This document shows, piece by piece, positions 52,849-61,057 of a stretch of DNA of 64,000 nt. The notes beneath the pieces are model-generated. The model made no database searches and was not told the DNA's origin. It was given only the letters and a program-made list of their open reading frames with translations. Both the position numbers and the translations under genes were made by a program. The DNA is from Alistipes timonensis JC136 (GTDB taxonomy: Bacteria > Bacteroidota > Bacteroidia > Bacteroidales > Rikenellaceae), in contig NZ_FNRI01000009.1 in assembly GCF_900107675.1 (NCBI RefSeq), positions 62,001-126,000 on the forward strand, in the 5' to 3' direction. The stretch's first letter is position 1; every line of letters starts with the position of its first letter.

Positions 52849-53223
52849 TTAATTGCGAACAATTTGAGCCCCGATCCACATGCCGAGCATCGCGAAAACG
52901 ATGCAGGTCCCGACGCTCAGCGCGATGTAAGCCGTTGCGGGACCGTAATCCCCGGCCCGCAGCAACCGTACGGCGTCGGCCGAAAAGGTCGAGAACGTGG
53001 TGAAGCCGCCGCAAAATCCTACGATAAGCAACCATCCTGCCGCAGCCGATGATGTCGCTTCCAGCAGAATGCCGATCAGCAGCGACCCGAGGGCGTTGAC
53101 CGCGAACGTTCCGGCCGGAAATCCCAGCAGCGTGTGCCCTGCCAGCAGCCAGGCCGAGAGCATATAGCGGACAACGCTGCCGGCGGCGCCTCCGAGGCCC
53201 ACGGCTAAAAGTTCACGAATCAT
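52849..53223 (-). CDS. crcB: fluoride-specific channel CrcB/Fluc
   Basis: A 124-residue membrane protein with four helices and the family motifs GGAAGSVVRY, FAVNALGSLLIG and GFCGGFTTFSTF, which line the fluoride pore and bind the structural Na+. It exports fluoride as a dual-topology dimer. It is a single gene, as is common where one Fluc forms homodimers. The short upstream region shows no fluoride riboswitch. Confidence 0.96.
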   Translation of the reverse strand: MIRELLAVGLGGAAGSVVRYMLSAWLLAGHTLLGFPAGTFAVNALGSLLIGILLEATSSAAAGWLLIVGFCGGFTTFSTFSADAVRLLRAGDYGPATAYIALSVGTCIVFAMLGMWIGAQIVRN

Positions 53224-53255
53224 AAGTTAAATATAGGCATTATTTTACGGATGTG

Positions 53256-53263
53256 CAAATTTA
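53256..53263 (-). promoter_or_regulatory. candidate -7 element for crcB
   Basis: The minus strand reads TAAATTTG, matching TAnnTTTG, 33 bases before the crcB start. No matching -33 box is seen. Confidence 0.4.
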
Positions 53264-53345
53264 AGCAAAAAATGATAACGATCTGTTTTATTTTTTGCCC
53301 GAATAGGTGGAAAAATTGTTAAATCCGCATTCGGAGCTGCCGTCG

Positions 53346-54602
53346 TTACGGTTCCCGGGTCTGCCCGTCTCCCGAAACGACATATTTGTAGGTCGTGAGT
53401 TCGGGAAGTCCCATCGGGCCCCGGGCGTGGAGCTTCTGGGTCGAGATGCCGACTTCGGCGCCGAAGCCGAACTGTCCCCCGTCGGTGAAAGCGGTCGAGA
53501 CGTTGACGTAGATGCATGCGGCGTCGACCCGCTGTGTGAACTGCCGCGCCGTCTCCGCATTCTCGGTGACGATCGCCTCGCTGTGGCGCGAGGAGTGGCG
53601 TTCGATGTGGGCGAGGGCCTCGTCGAGCGAGCCGACCGTTTTGACGGCCAGTTTGTAGTCGAGGAATTCGGTGCCGAAATGCTCCTCCCCGGCGGGACGG
53701 AGCTGGCAGGCGGGGTAGCGGCCCGCGAGGGCGGCGTAAGCTTCCGCATCGGCATAGATCGTGACCCGTTCGGCGGCCATCGGGTCGCACAGTTCGGCCA
53801 GCTCCCCGAGGCGGCTGCGGTGGACGATGAGGCAGTCGAGGGCGTTGCAGACGCTCACACGGCGTGTCTTGGCGTTGCAGACCACGGCGCGGCCTTTCGC
53901 CAGGTCGCCGTCTGCGTCGAAATAGGTGTGGACGATGCCCGCGCCGGTCTCGATGACGGGGATGCGGGCGTTCTCGCGCACGAAGCGGATCAGTCCCGCA
54001 CCGCCGCGGGGAATTACCACGTCGACATAGCCCACGGCCCCGAGCAGGGCCGCCACGGCCTCGTGGCCGGAGGGCAGCAGGGTGAAGGCAGCCGGGTCGA
54101 TGCCCTCGCTGCGGAGCGCCTCGTGGAGCTGAGCGGCGATGGCCTCGTTGGAGTGGCGGGCGTCGCTGCCGCCTTTCAGCACGCAGGCGTTGCCGGTCTT
54201 CATCGTGAGTGAAAAGATGTCGGCCGTGACGTTGGGGCGCGCCTCGCAGACCATGCCCACGACGCCGAACGGTACGCGGACCTTGCGGACGGTCATGCCG
54301 TTGGGGCGGGTCCACTCGTCGATCGTCGTGCCCTGCGGCGCGGGGAGCCCGGCGACGGATTCCATGTCGGAGGCGATGCCCGCGATGCGCTCGGGCGTCA
54401 GCCGCAGGCGGTCGCGCAGGGGCGAGTCGGCGGCCATGGCCGCGAGGTCGAGGGCGTTGGCCGCGAGCAGTCTTTCGGTGTTCTCCCGCAGCAGGGCGGC
54501 GGCTTTCACCACGGCGCGGCTCAATGTGGCGTCGTCGGTCCGGGCCAGTTCTGCTCCGGCGCGGCGGGCGGCGGCAAACAGGGTTTCGTATTGCGTGTCC
54601 AT
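53346..54602 (-). CDS. proA: gamma-glutamyl phosphate reductase
   Basis: A 418-residue enzyme of the aldehyde dehydrogenase superfamily: the catalytic Cys lies in KTRRVSVCNALDCLIVH, with the cofactor segment VPFGVVGMVCEARPNVT. It reduces gamma-glutamyl phosphate to the semialdehyde in proline synthesis. It follows proB with one base between and ends 122 bases before crcB. Confidence 0.97.
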   Translation of the reverse strand: MDTQYETLFAAARRAGAELARTDDATLSRAVVKAAALLRENTERLLAANALDLAAMAADSPLRDRLRLTPERIAGIASDMESVAGLPAPQGTTIDEWTRPNGMTVRKVRVPFGVVGMVCEARPNVTADIFSLTMKTGNACVLKGGSDARHSNEAIAAQLHEALRSEGIDPAAFTLLPSGHEAVAALLGAVGYVDVVIPRGGAGLIRFVRENARIPVIETGAGIVHTYFDADGDLAKGRAVVCNAKTRRVSVCNALDCLIVHRSRLGELAELCDPMAAERVTIYADAEAYAALAGRYPACQLRPAGEEHFGTEFLDYKLAVKTVGSLDEALAHIERHSSRHSEAIVTENAETARQFTQRVDAACIYVNVSTAFTDGGQFGFGAEVGISTQKLHARGPMGLPELTTYKYVVSGDGQTREP

Positions 54603-54603
54603 C

Positions 54604-55698
54604 TTATTCCAGATATAGGTAATCGCAGTGAATCAGCGGTTTGAGACCTTTGCGGCCGAGGTTGCGCTGCGCCGTGGCGCTGTCGCACGAAATGCGGCCC
54701 ACGCCCAGCGGTGTGCCTTCGGGCGAGAGGATGCGCACGATGTCGTCGCGTTCGAACTCCCCCTCGACGGCGGTGACCCCCACGGCGAGGATGCTCGCGG
54801 CCTTGCTCTGCGAAATGGCCGCGGCGGCTCCGGCGTCGAGACGCAGGGCCCCCTTGGCGAAACCTTCGCTGCTGGCGATCCATTTTTTGACCCCTGAAGC
54901 GGGGCGGGGCGCCGCTTCGAAGCGCGTGCACACGACGTCGCGGTTCGTGAGAATGAGATCCGTCAGAATGCCGTCGCGGCGGCCGTTGGCGATCACGACC
55001 TCGATGCCTTCGCCCGCGGCGCGCGACGAGATGCGGCTCTTGGTCGTCATGCCCCCGCGGCCGCGCGAGGAGCGTGCGGTGTCGATATACTGCGAGAGGT
55101 CGCGGCCCGGGGCCACGCGGCGGATGACCTGCGATGCCGGGTCCGCGGGCGAGCCGTCGTAGATGCCGTCGATGTTGCTCAGGATGACGAGCGCCTCGGC
55201 GTCCATCATCGCGGCCACGAGCCCCGAGAGTTCGTCGTTGTCGGTGAACATCAGTTCGGTGACCGAGATGGTGTCGTTTTCGTTGACGATCGGCACCACG
55301 CCGGCGGCGAGCATCGCCTCCATGCAGTTGCGCTGGTTGAGGTACTGGCGCCGCGTGGAGAGGCTCTCCTTGGTGGTGAGCACCTGTCCGCAGGCGATGC
55401 CGTATTCGTTGAAGAGGTCGTAGTAGCGGTTCAGCAGTTTCACCTGCCCGACGGCCGAGAAGAGCTGGCGTGCCGAAACGGTGTCGATGCGCCCGACTTT
55501 CTGTTCGAGGATGCTGCGGCCCGAGGCCACGGCCCCCGATGAGACGAGGATCACCTCCACGCCTGCGCGGTAGAGCCCCGCAACCTGGTCCACGAGCGCC
55601 GAGATGCGCGTGGTGTCGGGCCGGCCGTCTTCGCGGGTCAGCACGTTGCTGCCGATTTTGATGACGATGCGGCGGTATTTTTTCGATTCACAATTCAT
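54604..55698 (-). CDS. proB: glutamate 5-kinase
   Basis: A 364-residue enzyme with an N-terminal amino acid kinase domain (VIKIGSNVLTREDG, VSSGAVASGR, IVNENDTIS, SSRGRGGMTTKSRIS) and a C-terminal PUA domain (SILAVGVTAVEGEFERDDIVRI by its parts). It phosphorylates glutamate at the start of proline synthesis. The operon order proB-proA matches most bacteria. The 204 bases upstream hold an inverted repeat and no clear promoter. Confidence 0.97.
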   Translation of the reverse strand: MNCESKKYRRIVIKIGSNVLTREDGRPDTTRISALVDQVAGLYRAGVEVILVSSGAVASGRSILEQKVGRIDTVSARQLFSAVGQVKLLNRYYDLFNEYGIACGQVLTTKESLSTRRQYLNQRNCMEAMLAAGVVPIVNENDTISVTELMFTDNDELSGLVAAMMDAEALVILSNIDGIYDGSPADPASQVIRRVAPGRDLSQYIDTARSSRGRGGMTTKSRISSRAAGEGIEVVIANGRRDGILTDLILTNRDVVCTRFEAAPRPASGVKKWIASSEGFAKGALRLDAGAAAAISQSKAASILAVGVTAVEGEFERDDIVRILSPEGTPLGVGRISCDSATAQRNLGRKGLKPLIHCDYLYLE

Positions 55699-55769
55699 AA
55701 TTCACAATTTCAAAATCGTCTCGTCCGAACAGACTGGTTTGGTTGCGTGCGACAAGCCCCCTCCCTCCC

Positions 55770-55873
55770 GTCATTGCGAGGAGCGTAGCGACGCGGCAAT
55801 CCGATCAGGGTCGTAATCTCACAATGCGTTCGGCAGATTCCCACGTCGGTCCTTCGGCCCTCCTCGGAATGAC
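55770..55873. repeat. 104-bp imperfect inverted repeat (GTCATTGCGAGGA type)
   Basis: Begins GTCATTGCGAGGAGCG and ends with the near-complement CCTCGGAATGAC, with related arms (GACGCGGCAATCC against GATTCCCACGTC). The same GTCATTGCGAGGA core is a familiar dispersed element in many bacterial genomes. It lies between proB and the response regulator gene. Confidence 0.65.
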
Positions 55874-55902
55874 AATCCGATTTTCACGTTTCACCCTTCG
55901 TT

Positions 55903-56574
55903 TCAGGGTTCGTATTTATAGCCGACGCCTTTGACCGTGACGATGCGTTCGTCGCCGATCTTCTGGCGCAGTTTGCGGATGTGGACGTCGATCGTGCGGT
56001 CGCCCACGACCACCTCCGTACCCCAGATTTTGGCGTAGATCTCCTCCCGCGGGATCAGCCGCCCCGGCGACGAGTAGAGCAGGTCGAGCAGCGCGAACTC
56101 CTTGCGCGGCAGGGCGATCTCCTGTCCGTCGCGGATCACCGTGTAACGGTCGCGGTCGACCGTGATGCCCGGAGCCGGGGGCGCGGCGGGGGCCGCATCG
56201 GCGTCGATGCGTTTGAGGATCGCCTGCACGCGGCTCACCAGCAGTTTCATTTTGATCGGCTTCGTGAGATAGTCGTCGGCTCCCACGCCGAAACCCGCCA
56301 ACTGCTGCTGCTCCTCGCCCAGCGCCGAGAGGAAAACCACCATCGTGTCTTTCAGCACGGGGTTTTCGCGGATGGCCCGGCAGGTCTGGGCGCCGTCCAT
56401 CACCGGCATCATCATATCGAGCAGGATCAGGTGCGGGCGGCATTCGGCGGCCTTTTCGAGCGCCTCGGCGCCGTTCTGGGCCGTGAAAACTTCATAACCC
56501 TCGCGGACGAGGTTGTAACGGACGAATTCGAGGATGTCGACCTCGTCGTCGACCAGCAGGATGCGATGACTCAT
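55903..56574 (-). CDS. OmpR/PhoB-family response regulator
   Basis: A 223-residue DNA-binding response regulator: a receiver domain (DD at residues 9-10, phospho-acceptor Asp53 in LILLDMMMP, Lys in DDYLTKPI) joined by an Ala/Pro linker to a winged-helix output domain (RKEFALLDLL, VVVGDRTIDVHIRKLRQKIG). It is an orphan in this window, with no histidine kinase on either side. The start at 56574 is where the receiver begins; the frame stays open much further upstream but that is antisense to the helicase gene. Confidence 0.95.
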   Translation of the reverse strand: MSHRILLVDDEVDILEFVRYNLVREGYEVFTAQNGAEALEKAAECRPHLILLDMMMPVMDGAQTCRAIRENPVLKDTMVVFLSALGEEQQQLAGFGVGADDYLTKPIKMKLLVSRVQAILKRIDADAAPAAPPAPGITVDRDRYTVIRDGQEIALPRKEFALLDLLYSSPGRLIPREEIYAKIWGTEVVVGDRTIDVHIRKLRQKIGDERIVTVKGVGYKYEP

Positions 56575-56673
56575 GGTTGCGGTTTTAGGCGGCGGCGCCC
56601 GTCGTGCAGGGCCGCCATGCGGATAACTTTGCGAAGATAGTAATTTTCCGGCGAATAATCCAATAAATTGTCG

Positions 56674-56681
56674 TACCTTTG
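56674..56681 (+). promoter_or_regulatory. -7 element of the DEAD-box helicase gene
   Basis: TACCTTTG matches TAnnTTTG, 20 bases before the start codon. A clear -33 box is not seen; another TAACTTTG lies at 56624-56631. Confidence 0.5.
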
Positions 56682-56700
56682 ACCCTTCAAATATAACGAT

Positions 56701-58659
56701 ATGACCAACGAAGCTGATTTCAGCACCCTGGGCCTCAGCGAGCAGATGCTCGAGGCCGTCCGCGCAAAAGGATTCGAATCCCCCACCTCCATCCAGCGCC
56801 TCACCATTCCCCGCCTGCTTTCCGGCGACAACGACATCATCGCACAATCCCAGACCGGCACGGGCAAGACCGCCGCTTTCGGGCTCCCGATACTCCAGCA
56901 GATCGAACATTCGACGGAGGGCGTGCAATCCATCATTCTCGTCCCGACGCGCGAGCTGGCCGTGCAGGCCGCCGAGGAGCTGCTGAGCTTCAATGCCGGG
57001 CGGAGGCTCTCGATCACGGCCATCTACGGAGGGGCCGCCATGGGCGAGCAGCTGCGCCGTCTGTCGCGCGGCGTCGACATCGTCGTCGGAACCCCGGGCC
57101 GTGTGCTGGACCACATCCGCCGCGGTACGCTCAAACTGGACAAGGTCCGTTTCCTGGTGCTGGACGAGGCCGACGAGATGCTGAACATGGGCTTCGTAGA
57201 GGATGTCGAGGAGATCATGAGCCACACGGGCGAGGACCGCCGCGTGCTGCTGTTCTCGGCCACGATGCCCGAGCGGATCGTCCGGCTGTCGGAGGCCTAC
57301 ATGCGCGATACGGAGATGCTGCGCATCGAGTCGCAGCATTTGACCGTCGACCTGACGAACCAGATCTATTTCGAGGTGCGCGAGGCCGACAAGTTCGACG
57401 CTTTGACGCGCATCATCGACATCGAATCCGATTTTTACGGCATTGTCTTCTGCCGTACGAAGATCGGCGTGGACGAGGTGACGACGCGCCTGGTGGCGCA
57501 GGGATATTCGGCCGAGGGGCTGCACGGCGACGTGTCGCAGGCCCAGCGTGAGAAGATACTCCGCAAGTTCCGTGACAAGGCAGTCAACATACTGATAGCC
57601 ACCGATGTCGCCGCGCGCGGTATCGACGTGTCGAACCTTTCGCACGTGATAAACTACTCGCTGCCGCAGGATTCGGAGAGCTATGTGCACCGCATCGGCC
57701 GCACGGGCCGCGCTGGGCGTCAGGGCACGGCCATCACGTTTATTTCGGGCGCCGAACTGCGGCGTTTCAACTGGATGATGCGCGACATCAAAGCCGACAT
57801 CAAACGCGAGACGCTTCCCTCGCCGCAGGACATCGTGGCGATGAAGCGCGCCAAGATTAAGGACGACCTGCGGGAGATCGTCGAGAGCGAGGCATACGGC
57901 GATTACGCCGACTATGCCGCCGAACTGCTCGAAACCTATGCGCCCGACGTGGCGTTGGGAGCCCTGCTCCGGCTGGCGTTCCGCAGCGAACTCGACCAGA
58001 GCAACTATCCCGAGATTCGTTCGTTCTCGGTCGACCGCAAGGGCAAGACCCGGCTGTTCCTGACCCTCGGGTCGCGCGACGGCTATTCGGGACGCAGGCT
58101 GGTCGACATGCTCAAACGCAAATGCGGACTGAGGGACAAGAATCTCGACGACGTGCGCGTCTTCGAGAACTATTCGCTGGTGAGCGTGCCGTTCAGCGAC
58201 GCCGAGAACGTCGTGAGCCGGCTCAACGCCTCGGGCGGCCGCCGCCGCATTGCCCGTATCGACCGCGAGGATGCGGCCGGCGGGGCGAAATCGGAGCAGG
58301 GCGAATCCCGTCCCGAAAGGCGGAGCCGACGCCGGGATGCGGATGCTGCGCCGCATGCCGAAGCCGTGGAACGTCCCGTGAAACGGAGCCGCAGGCAGGT
58401 TGCCGAAGCTCCGGCGGAGGCGTCCCGTCCGGAGACGCGGAGCCGGAAGAAGGCCGCGAACGACTGGAGTGCGACTCCGGAGGGCGGCAACGAAGGCTTC
58501 GACTGGGAGGCTTTCCAGCGTTTCGACGACGCTTCGGCGTGGGAGAAGCCCAAACGCGGAGGCGCCGGAACCAAGAGCGTGCGCCGCGGGGCGCGTCCCG
58601 TTACGACGGGCCGCCAGGCCGCACCCAAGCGTCTTGCCGCCAAGGGGCGCAAACGCTGA
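56701..58659 (+). CDS. DEAD-box ATP-dependent RNA helicase (CsdA/DbpA-like)
   Basis: A 652-residue helicase: Q motif (GFESPTSIQ), Walker A AQSQTGTGKT, PTRELAVQ, the VLDEADEML box, FSATMP, and in the second domain ATDVAARGIDVS and HRIGRTGRAGR. A DbpA-like RNA-binding domain follows (about 465-545), then a long basic, Ala/Glu/Arg-rich tail of low complexity to the end. It probably remodels rRNA or mRNA. It is monocistronic and divergent from the response regulator. Confidence 0.94.
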   Translation: MTNEADFSTLGLSEQMLEAVRAKGFESPTSIQRLTIPRLLSGDNDIIAQSQTGTGKTAAFGLPILQQIEHSTEGVQSIILVPTRELAVQAAEELLSFNAGRRLSITAIYGGAAMGEQLRRLSRGVDIVVGTPGRVLDHIRRGTLKLDKVRFLVLDEADEMLNMGFVEDVEEIMSHTGEDRRVLLFSATMPERIVRLSEAYMRDTEMLRIESQHLTVDLTNQIYFEVREADKFDALTRIIDIESDFYGIVFCRTKIGVDEVTTRLVAQGYSAEGLHGDVSQAQREKILRKFRDKAVNILIATDVAARGIDVSNLSHVINYSLPQDSESYVHRIGRTGRAGRQGTAITFISGAELRRFNWMMRDIKADIKRETLPSPQDIVAMKRAKIKDDLREIVESEAYGDYADYAAELLETYAPDVALGALLRLAFRSELDQSNYPEIRSFSVDRKGKTRLFLTLGSRDGYSGRRLVDMLKRKCGLRDKNLDDVRVFENYSLVSVPFSDAENVVSRLNASGGRRRIARIDREDAAGGAKSEQGESRPERRSRRRDADAAPHAEAVERPVKRSRRQVAEAPAEASRPETRSRKKAANDWSATPEGGNEGFDWEAFQRFDDASAWEKPKRGGAGTKSVRRGARPVTTGRQAAPKRLAAKGRKR

Positions 58660-58758
58660 CGCGAGGCTGTAAACTGCCGGAAAATCGCGCCGCCGTACCG
58701 GGATGCAGGGGTTTCTCTCGTCCGGATGGCGGCGTTGTTGCATCTTTTGGTGAAATCA

Positions 58759-58790
58759 TTTCCGGATTCCGCATAAAATGGTTACATTTG
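58759..58790 (+). promoter_or_regulatory. promoter of the DUF349 gene
   Basis: TTTC (58759-58762), a 20-base spacer and TACATTTG (58783-58790) give a near-consensus promoter with a leader of about 34 bases. Confidence 0.6.
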
Positions 58791-58805
58791 CGAGATTTAT
58801 ATACC

Positions 58806-58821
58806 CCCGTATATATACGGG
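58806..58821. promoter_or_regulatory. 16-bp perfect palindrome in the DUF349 leader
   Basis: CCCGTATATATACGGG is a perfect palindrome about 10 bases after the predicted transcription start and 8 bases before the ATG. It could be an operator or a small hairpin near the ribosome binding site. Confidence 0.5.
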
Positions 58822-58829
58822 AATCAAAA

Positions 58830-61046
58830 ATGCGTACTGAGATGGCTACTGAAAAACCGACACTTCCTGCTCCCGAAGAGCATGTCAGCCCTGCGGCTGA
58901 AGATGTGCAAGCGAATTCTGCTGTGACTGCCGAAGTCCCCGAAACCCAAAATCCCGCTGCCGAGGCTCCTGCCGAAGCGGAGGCCGTTCCCGCCGCGGAA
59001 GTCGCAGAGACGCCCGCCGAGACTGTCCCCGTCGAGGAGGCTGTCCCCGCCGAGGATGTCCCTGCCGAAGAGGCCGCTCCTGTTGAGGAGACCGTTGCCG
59101 AAGAGGCCGCTCCGCGGGCGAAGCGCGCCCGCATCCAGCCTGCGGCTGAACCCGTGGCCGAGGCGGTCGACGAGGAGGCTGTGCCGGGGGATGTGCAGGT
59201 GGATTTCGCCGATGAGGAGGCTGCGCTCGCCGCGCAGAACGCCGGATTGGAGATCGAAGGCGAAACGGCCGAGGAGGAAGCGGCCGACCGGTTGGCGGAA
59301 GAGACGCCCGATGCCGCGGACAAGTTCGCCGGCAAAGGCAAGGAGGAGTTGGTGGCGCTGTTCGCCCGGATGCTCGAGGAGCAGCCCGTGCAGTCGATCC
59401 GCCGGGATGTCGAGGCGCTGAAGATCGCCTTTTACCGCATTCGCCGCGCCGAGGTCGAGGCCGCACGCCGCCGCTTCGTCGAAGAGGGCGGCGCCGAGGA
59501 GGATTTCGCCCCGTCGGTGGACGGTGCCGAGGTGCAGCTCAAAGAGCAGTTCAAAATATACCGTCAGCGCCGCGACGCCTTTATCGCCAACCTCGAAGCT
59601 GAGAAGGAGGCCAACCTGAAGGTCAAACAGACGATCATCGAGGAGCTGAAGGAGCTGGTCAACTCGGACGAGACGCTGAACCATACGTTCAACAAATTCC
59701 GCGAACTGCAGCAGCGCTGGAAGGAGACCGGCATCGTGCCCCAGCAGTATGTCAAAGACCTGTGGGAGACCTATAATCTCCATGTCGAGAATTTCTACAG
59801 TTTCATTAAGATCAACAAGGAGCTGCGCGACCTCGACCTGAAGAAGAATTACGAGCAGAAGATCGCCCTCTGCGAGCAGGCCGAGGCGCTGATCCTCGAG
59901 CCGTCGGTGGTCGAGGCGTTCCACAAGCTGCAGAAACTCCATGACGAGTGGCGCGAGACGGGTCCCGTGGCCAACGAATATAAGGAGGCGCTCTGGGAGC
60001 GTTTCAAGGCCGCATCGAGCCGCATCAACAAACAGCATCAGGAGCATTTCGAGGAGTTGAAGAACGAGCAGGTCAAGAACCTCGAACTCAAAACCGAACT
60101 TTGCGCCGCGACCGAGGAACTTTCGGCGCAGCCGCTAACCACCCGCAAGGAGTGGAACAAGGCGAGCGACCGGCTGCTGGAAATCCAGAAGACCTGGAAG
60201 ACCATCGGATTCGCCCCCAAGAAGGACAACAACCGCATCTACGAGCGTTTCCGCACGGCGTGCGACCGATTCTTCGAGGCCAAGCGGCAGTTCTACGCCG
60301 GAATGAAGACCGAGATGGAGCACAACCTCCAGCTGAAGACCGAGATCTGCGAGGCCGCCGAGTCGCTGATGAACAGCGAGGAGTGGAAGAAGGCCACCGA
60401 CGAACTGATCGCCCTGCAGGCCCGCTGGAAGCAGATCGGAGCCGTGTCGCGGCGTCATTCGGATGCCATCTGGAAGCGTTTCCGCGCCGCCTGCGACAAG
60501 TTCTTCGAGCGTAAGGCGTCGCACTTCGCGAGCGTCGACGGCGAACACGAGGAGAACCTGCAGAAGAAGCTCGCCCTGCTGGCCGAAATGGCCGAGGCCG
60601 ACGTGAAGGCCGGCGGTTACGAGGTGATCCGCGAATTTCAGCGCCGCTGGGGTGAGATCGGGTTTGTGCCCATCAAACAGAAGGACAGCATCCAGAAAAA
60701 ATACAAGGCCGCCGTCGACGAGCTGTTCAACACGCTGCGCGGTTCGGAGCGCGACCGTTCGATGGGACGCTTCCGCGAGAAGGTGTCGTCGCTCAAAGCG
60801 TCGGGCGACCGCCGTCTGCGCACGGAACGCGAGCGTCTGTACAACAAGGTGCGCCAGTTGGAGCAGGAGATCGCGCTGCTGGAGAACAACATCGGGTTCT
60901 TCGCCAAGTCGAAGAACGCCGAGGCGCTGGTGGCCGACGTGCGTGCGAAGATCGACCGCGCCCGCGAGGAGATGGCCGCAGCCGTCGAGAAAGTGAAGCT
61001 GATCGACAAACAGGACCAGGAAGAACAGAACAACGAAAATAAATAG
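58830..61046 (+). CDS. DUF349 repeat protein
   Basis: A 738-residue protein. The first 190 residues are acidic and of low complexity (Ala/Glu/Pro/Val). The rest is built from about five DUF349 helical repeats, recognisable by recurring W-K/R-x-I/T-G-x-V/A segments (QQRWKETGIVPQQYV, HDEWRETGPVANEYK, QKTWKTIGFAPKKDN, QARWKQIGAVSRRHS, QRRWGEIGFVPIKQK). The C-terminus is a coiled coil. The function of these repeats is not known. An upstream extension of the frame runs through the helicase gene and was rejected. It is 11 bases before pyrG. Confidence 0.88.
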   Translation: MRTEMATEKPTLPAPEEHVSPAAEDVQANSAVTAEVPETQNPAAEAPAEAEAVPAAEVAETPAETVPVEEAVPAEDVPAEEAAPVEETVAEEAAPRAKRARIQPAAEPVAEAVDEEAVPGDVQVDFADEEAALAAQNAGLEIEGETAEEEAADRLAEETPDAADKFAGKGKEELVALFARMLEEQPVQSIRRDVEALKIAFYRIRRAEVEAARRRFVEEGGAEEDFAPSVDGAEVQLKEQFKIYRQRRDAFIANLEAEKEANLKVKQTIIEELKELVNSDETLNHTFNKFRELQQRWKETGIVPQQYVKDLWETYNLHVENFYSFIKINKELRDLDLKKNYEQKIALCEQAEALILEPSVVEAFHKLQKLHDEWRETGPVANEYKEALWERFKAASSRINKQHQEHFEELKNEQVKNLELKTELCAATEELSAQPLTTRKEWNKASDRLLEIQKTWKTIGFAPKKDNNRIYERFRTACDRFFEAKRQFYAGMKTEMEHNLQLKTEICEAAESLMNSEEWKKATDELIALQARWKQIGAVSRRHSDAIWKRFRAACDKFFERKASHFASVDGEHEENLQKKLALLAEMAEADVKAGGYEVIREFQRRWGEIGFVPIKQKDSIQKKYKAAVDELFNTLRGSERDRSMGRFREKVSSLKASGDRRLRTERERLYNKVRQLEQEIALLENNIGFFAKSKNAEALVADVRAKIDRAREEMAAAVEKVKLIDKQDQEEQNNENK

Positions 61047-61057
61047 TCAATACAGTA

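Noticed and set aside
53224..53345. Possible fluoride riboswitch before crcB
   Set aside because: The 122-base region is AT-rich, with no riboswitch-like pairing and too short a leader from the candidate promoter.
56768..56784. tRNA T-loop-like GGATTCGAATCC
   Set aside because: It lies inside the helicase Q motif (GFESPTS), and no acceptor, D or anticodon arms surround it.
56575..58743. Upstream extension of the response regulator frame to 946 residues
   Set aside because: The extra 720 residues are antisense to the DEAD-box helicase and low in complexity; the receiver domain starts at 56574.
58122..58829. N-terminal extension of the DUF349 gene
   Set aside because: It overlaps the helicase gene in another frame, and the promoter at 58759-58790 lies downstream of it.
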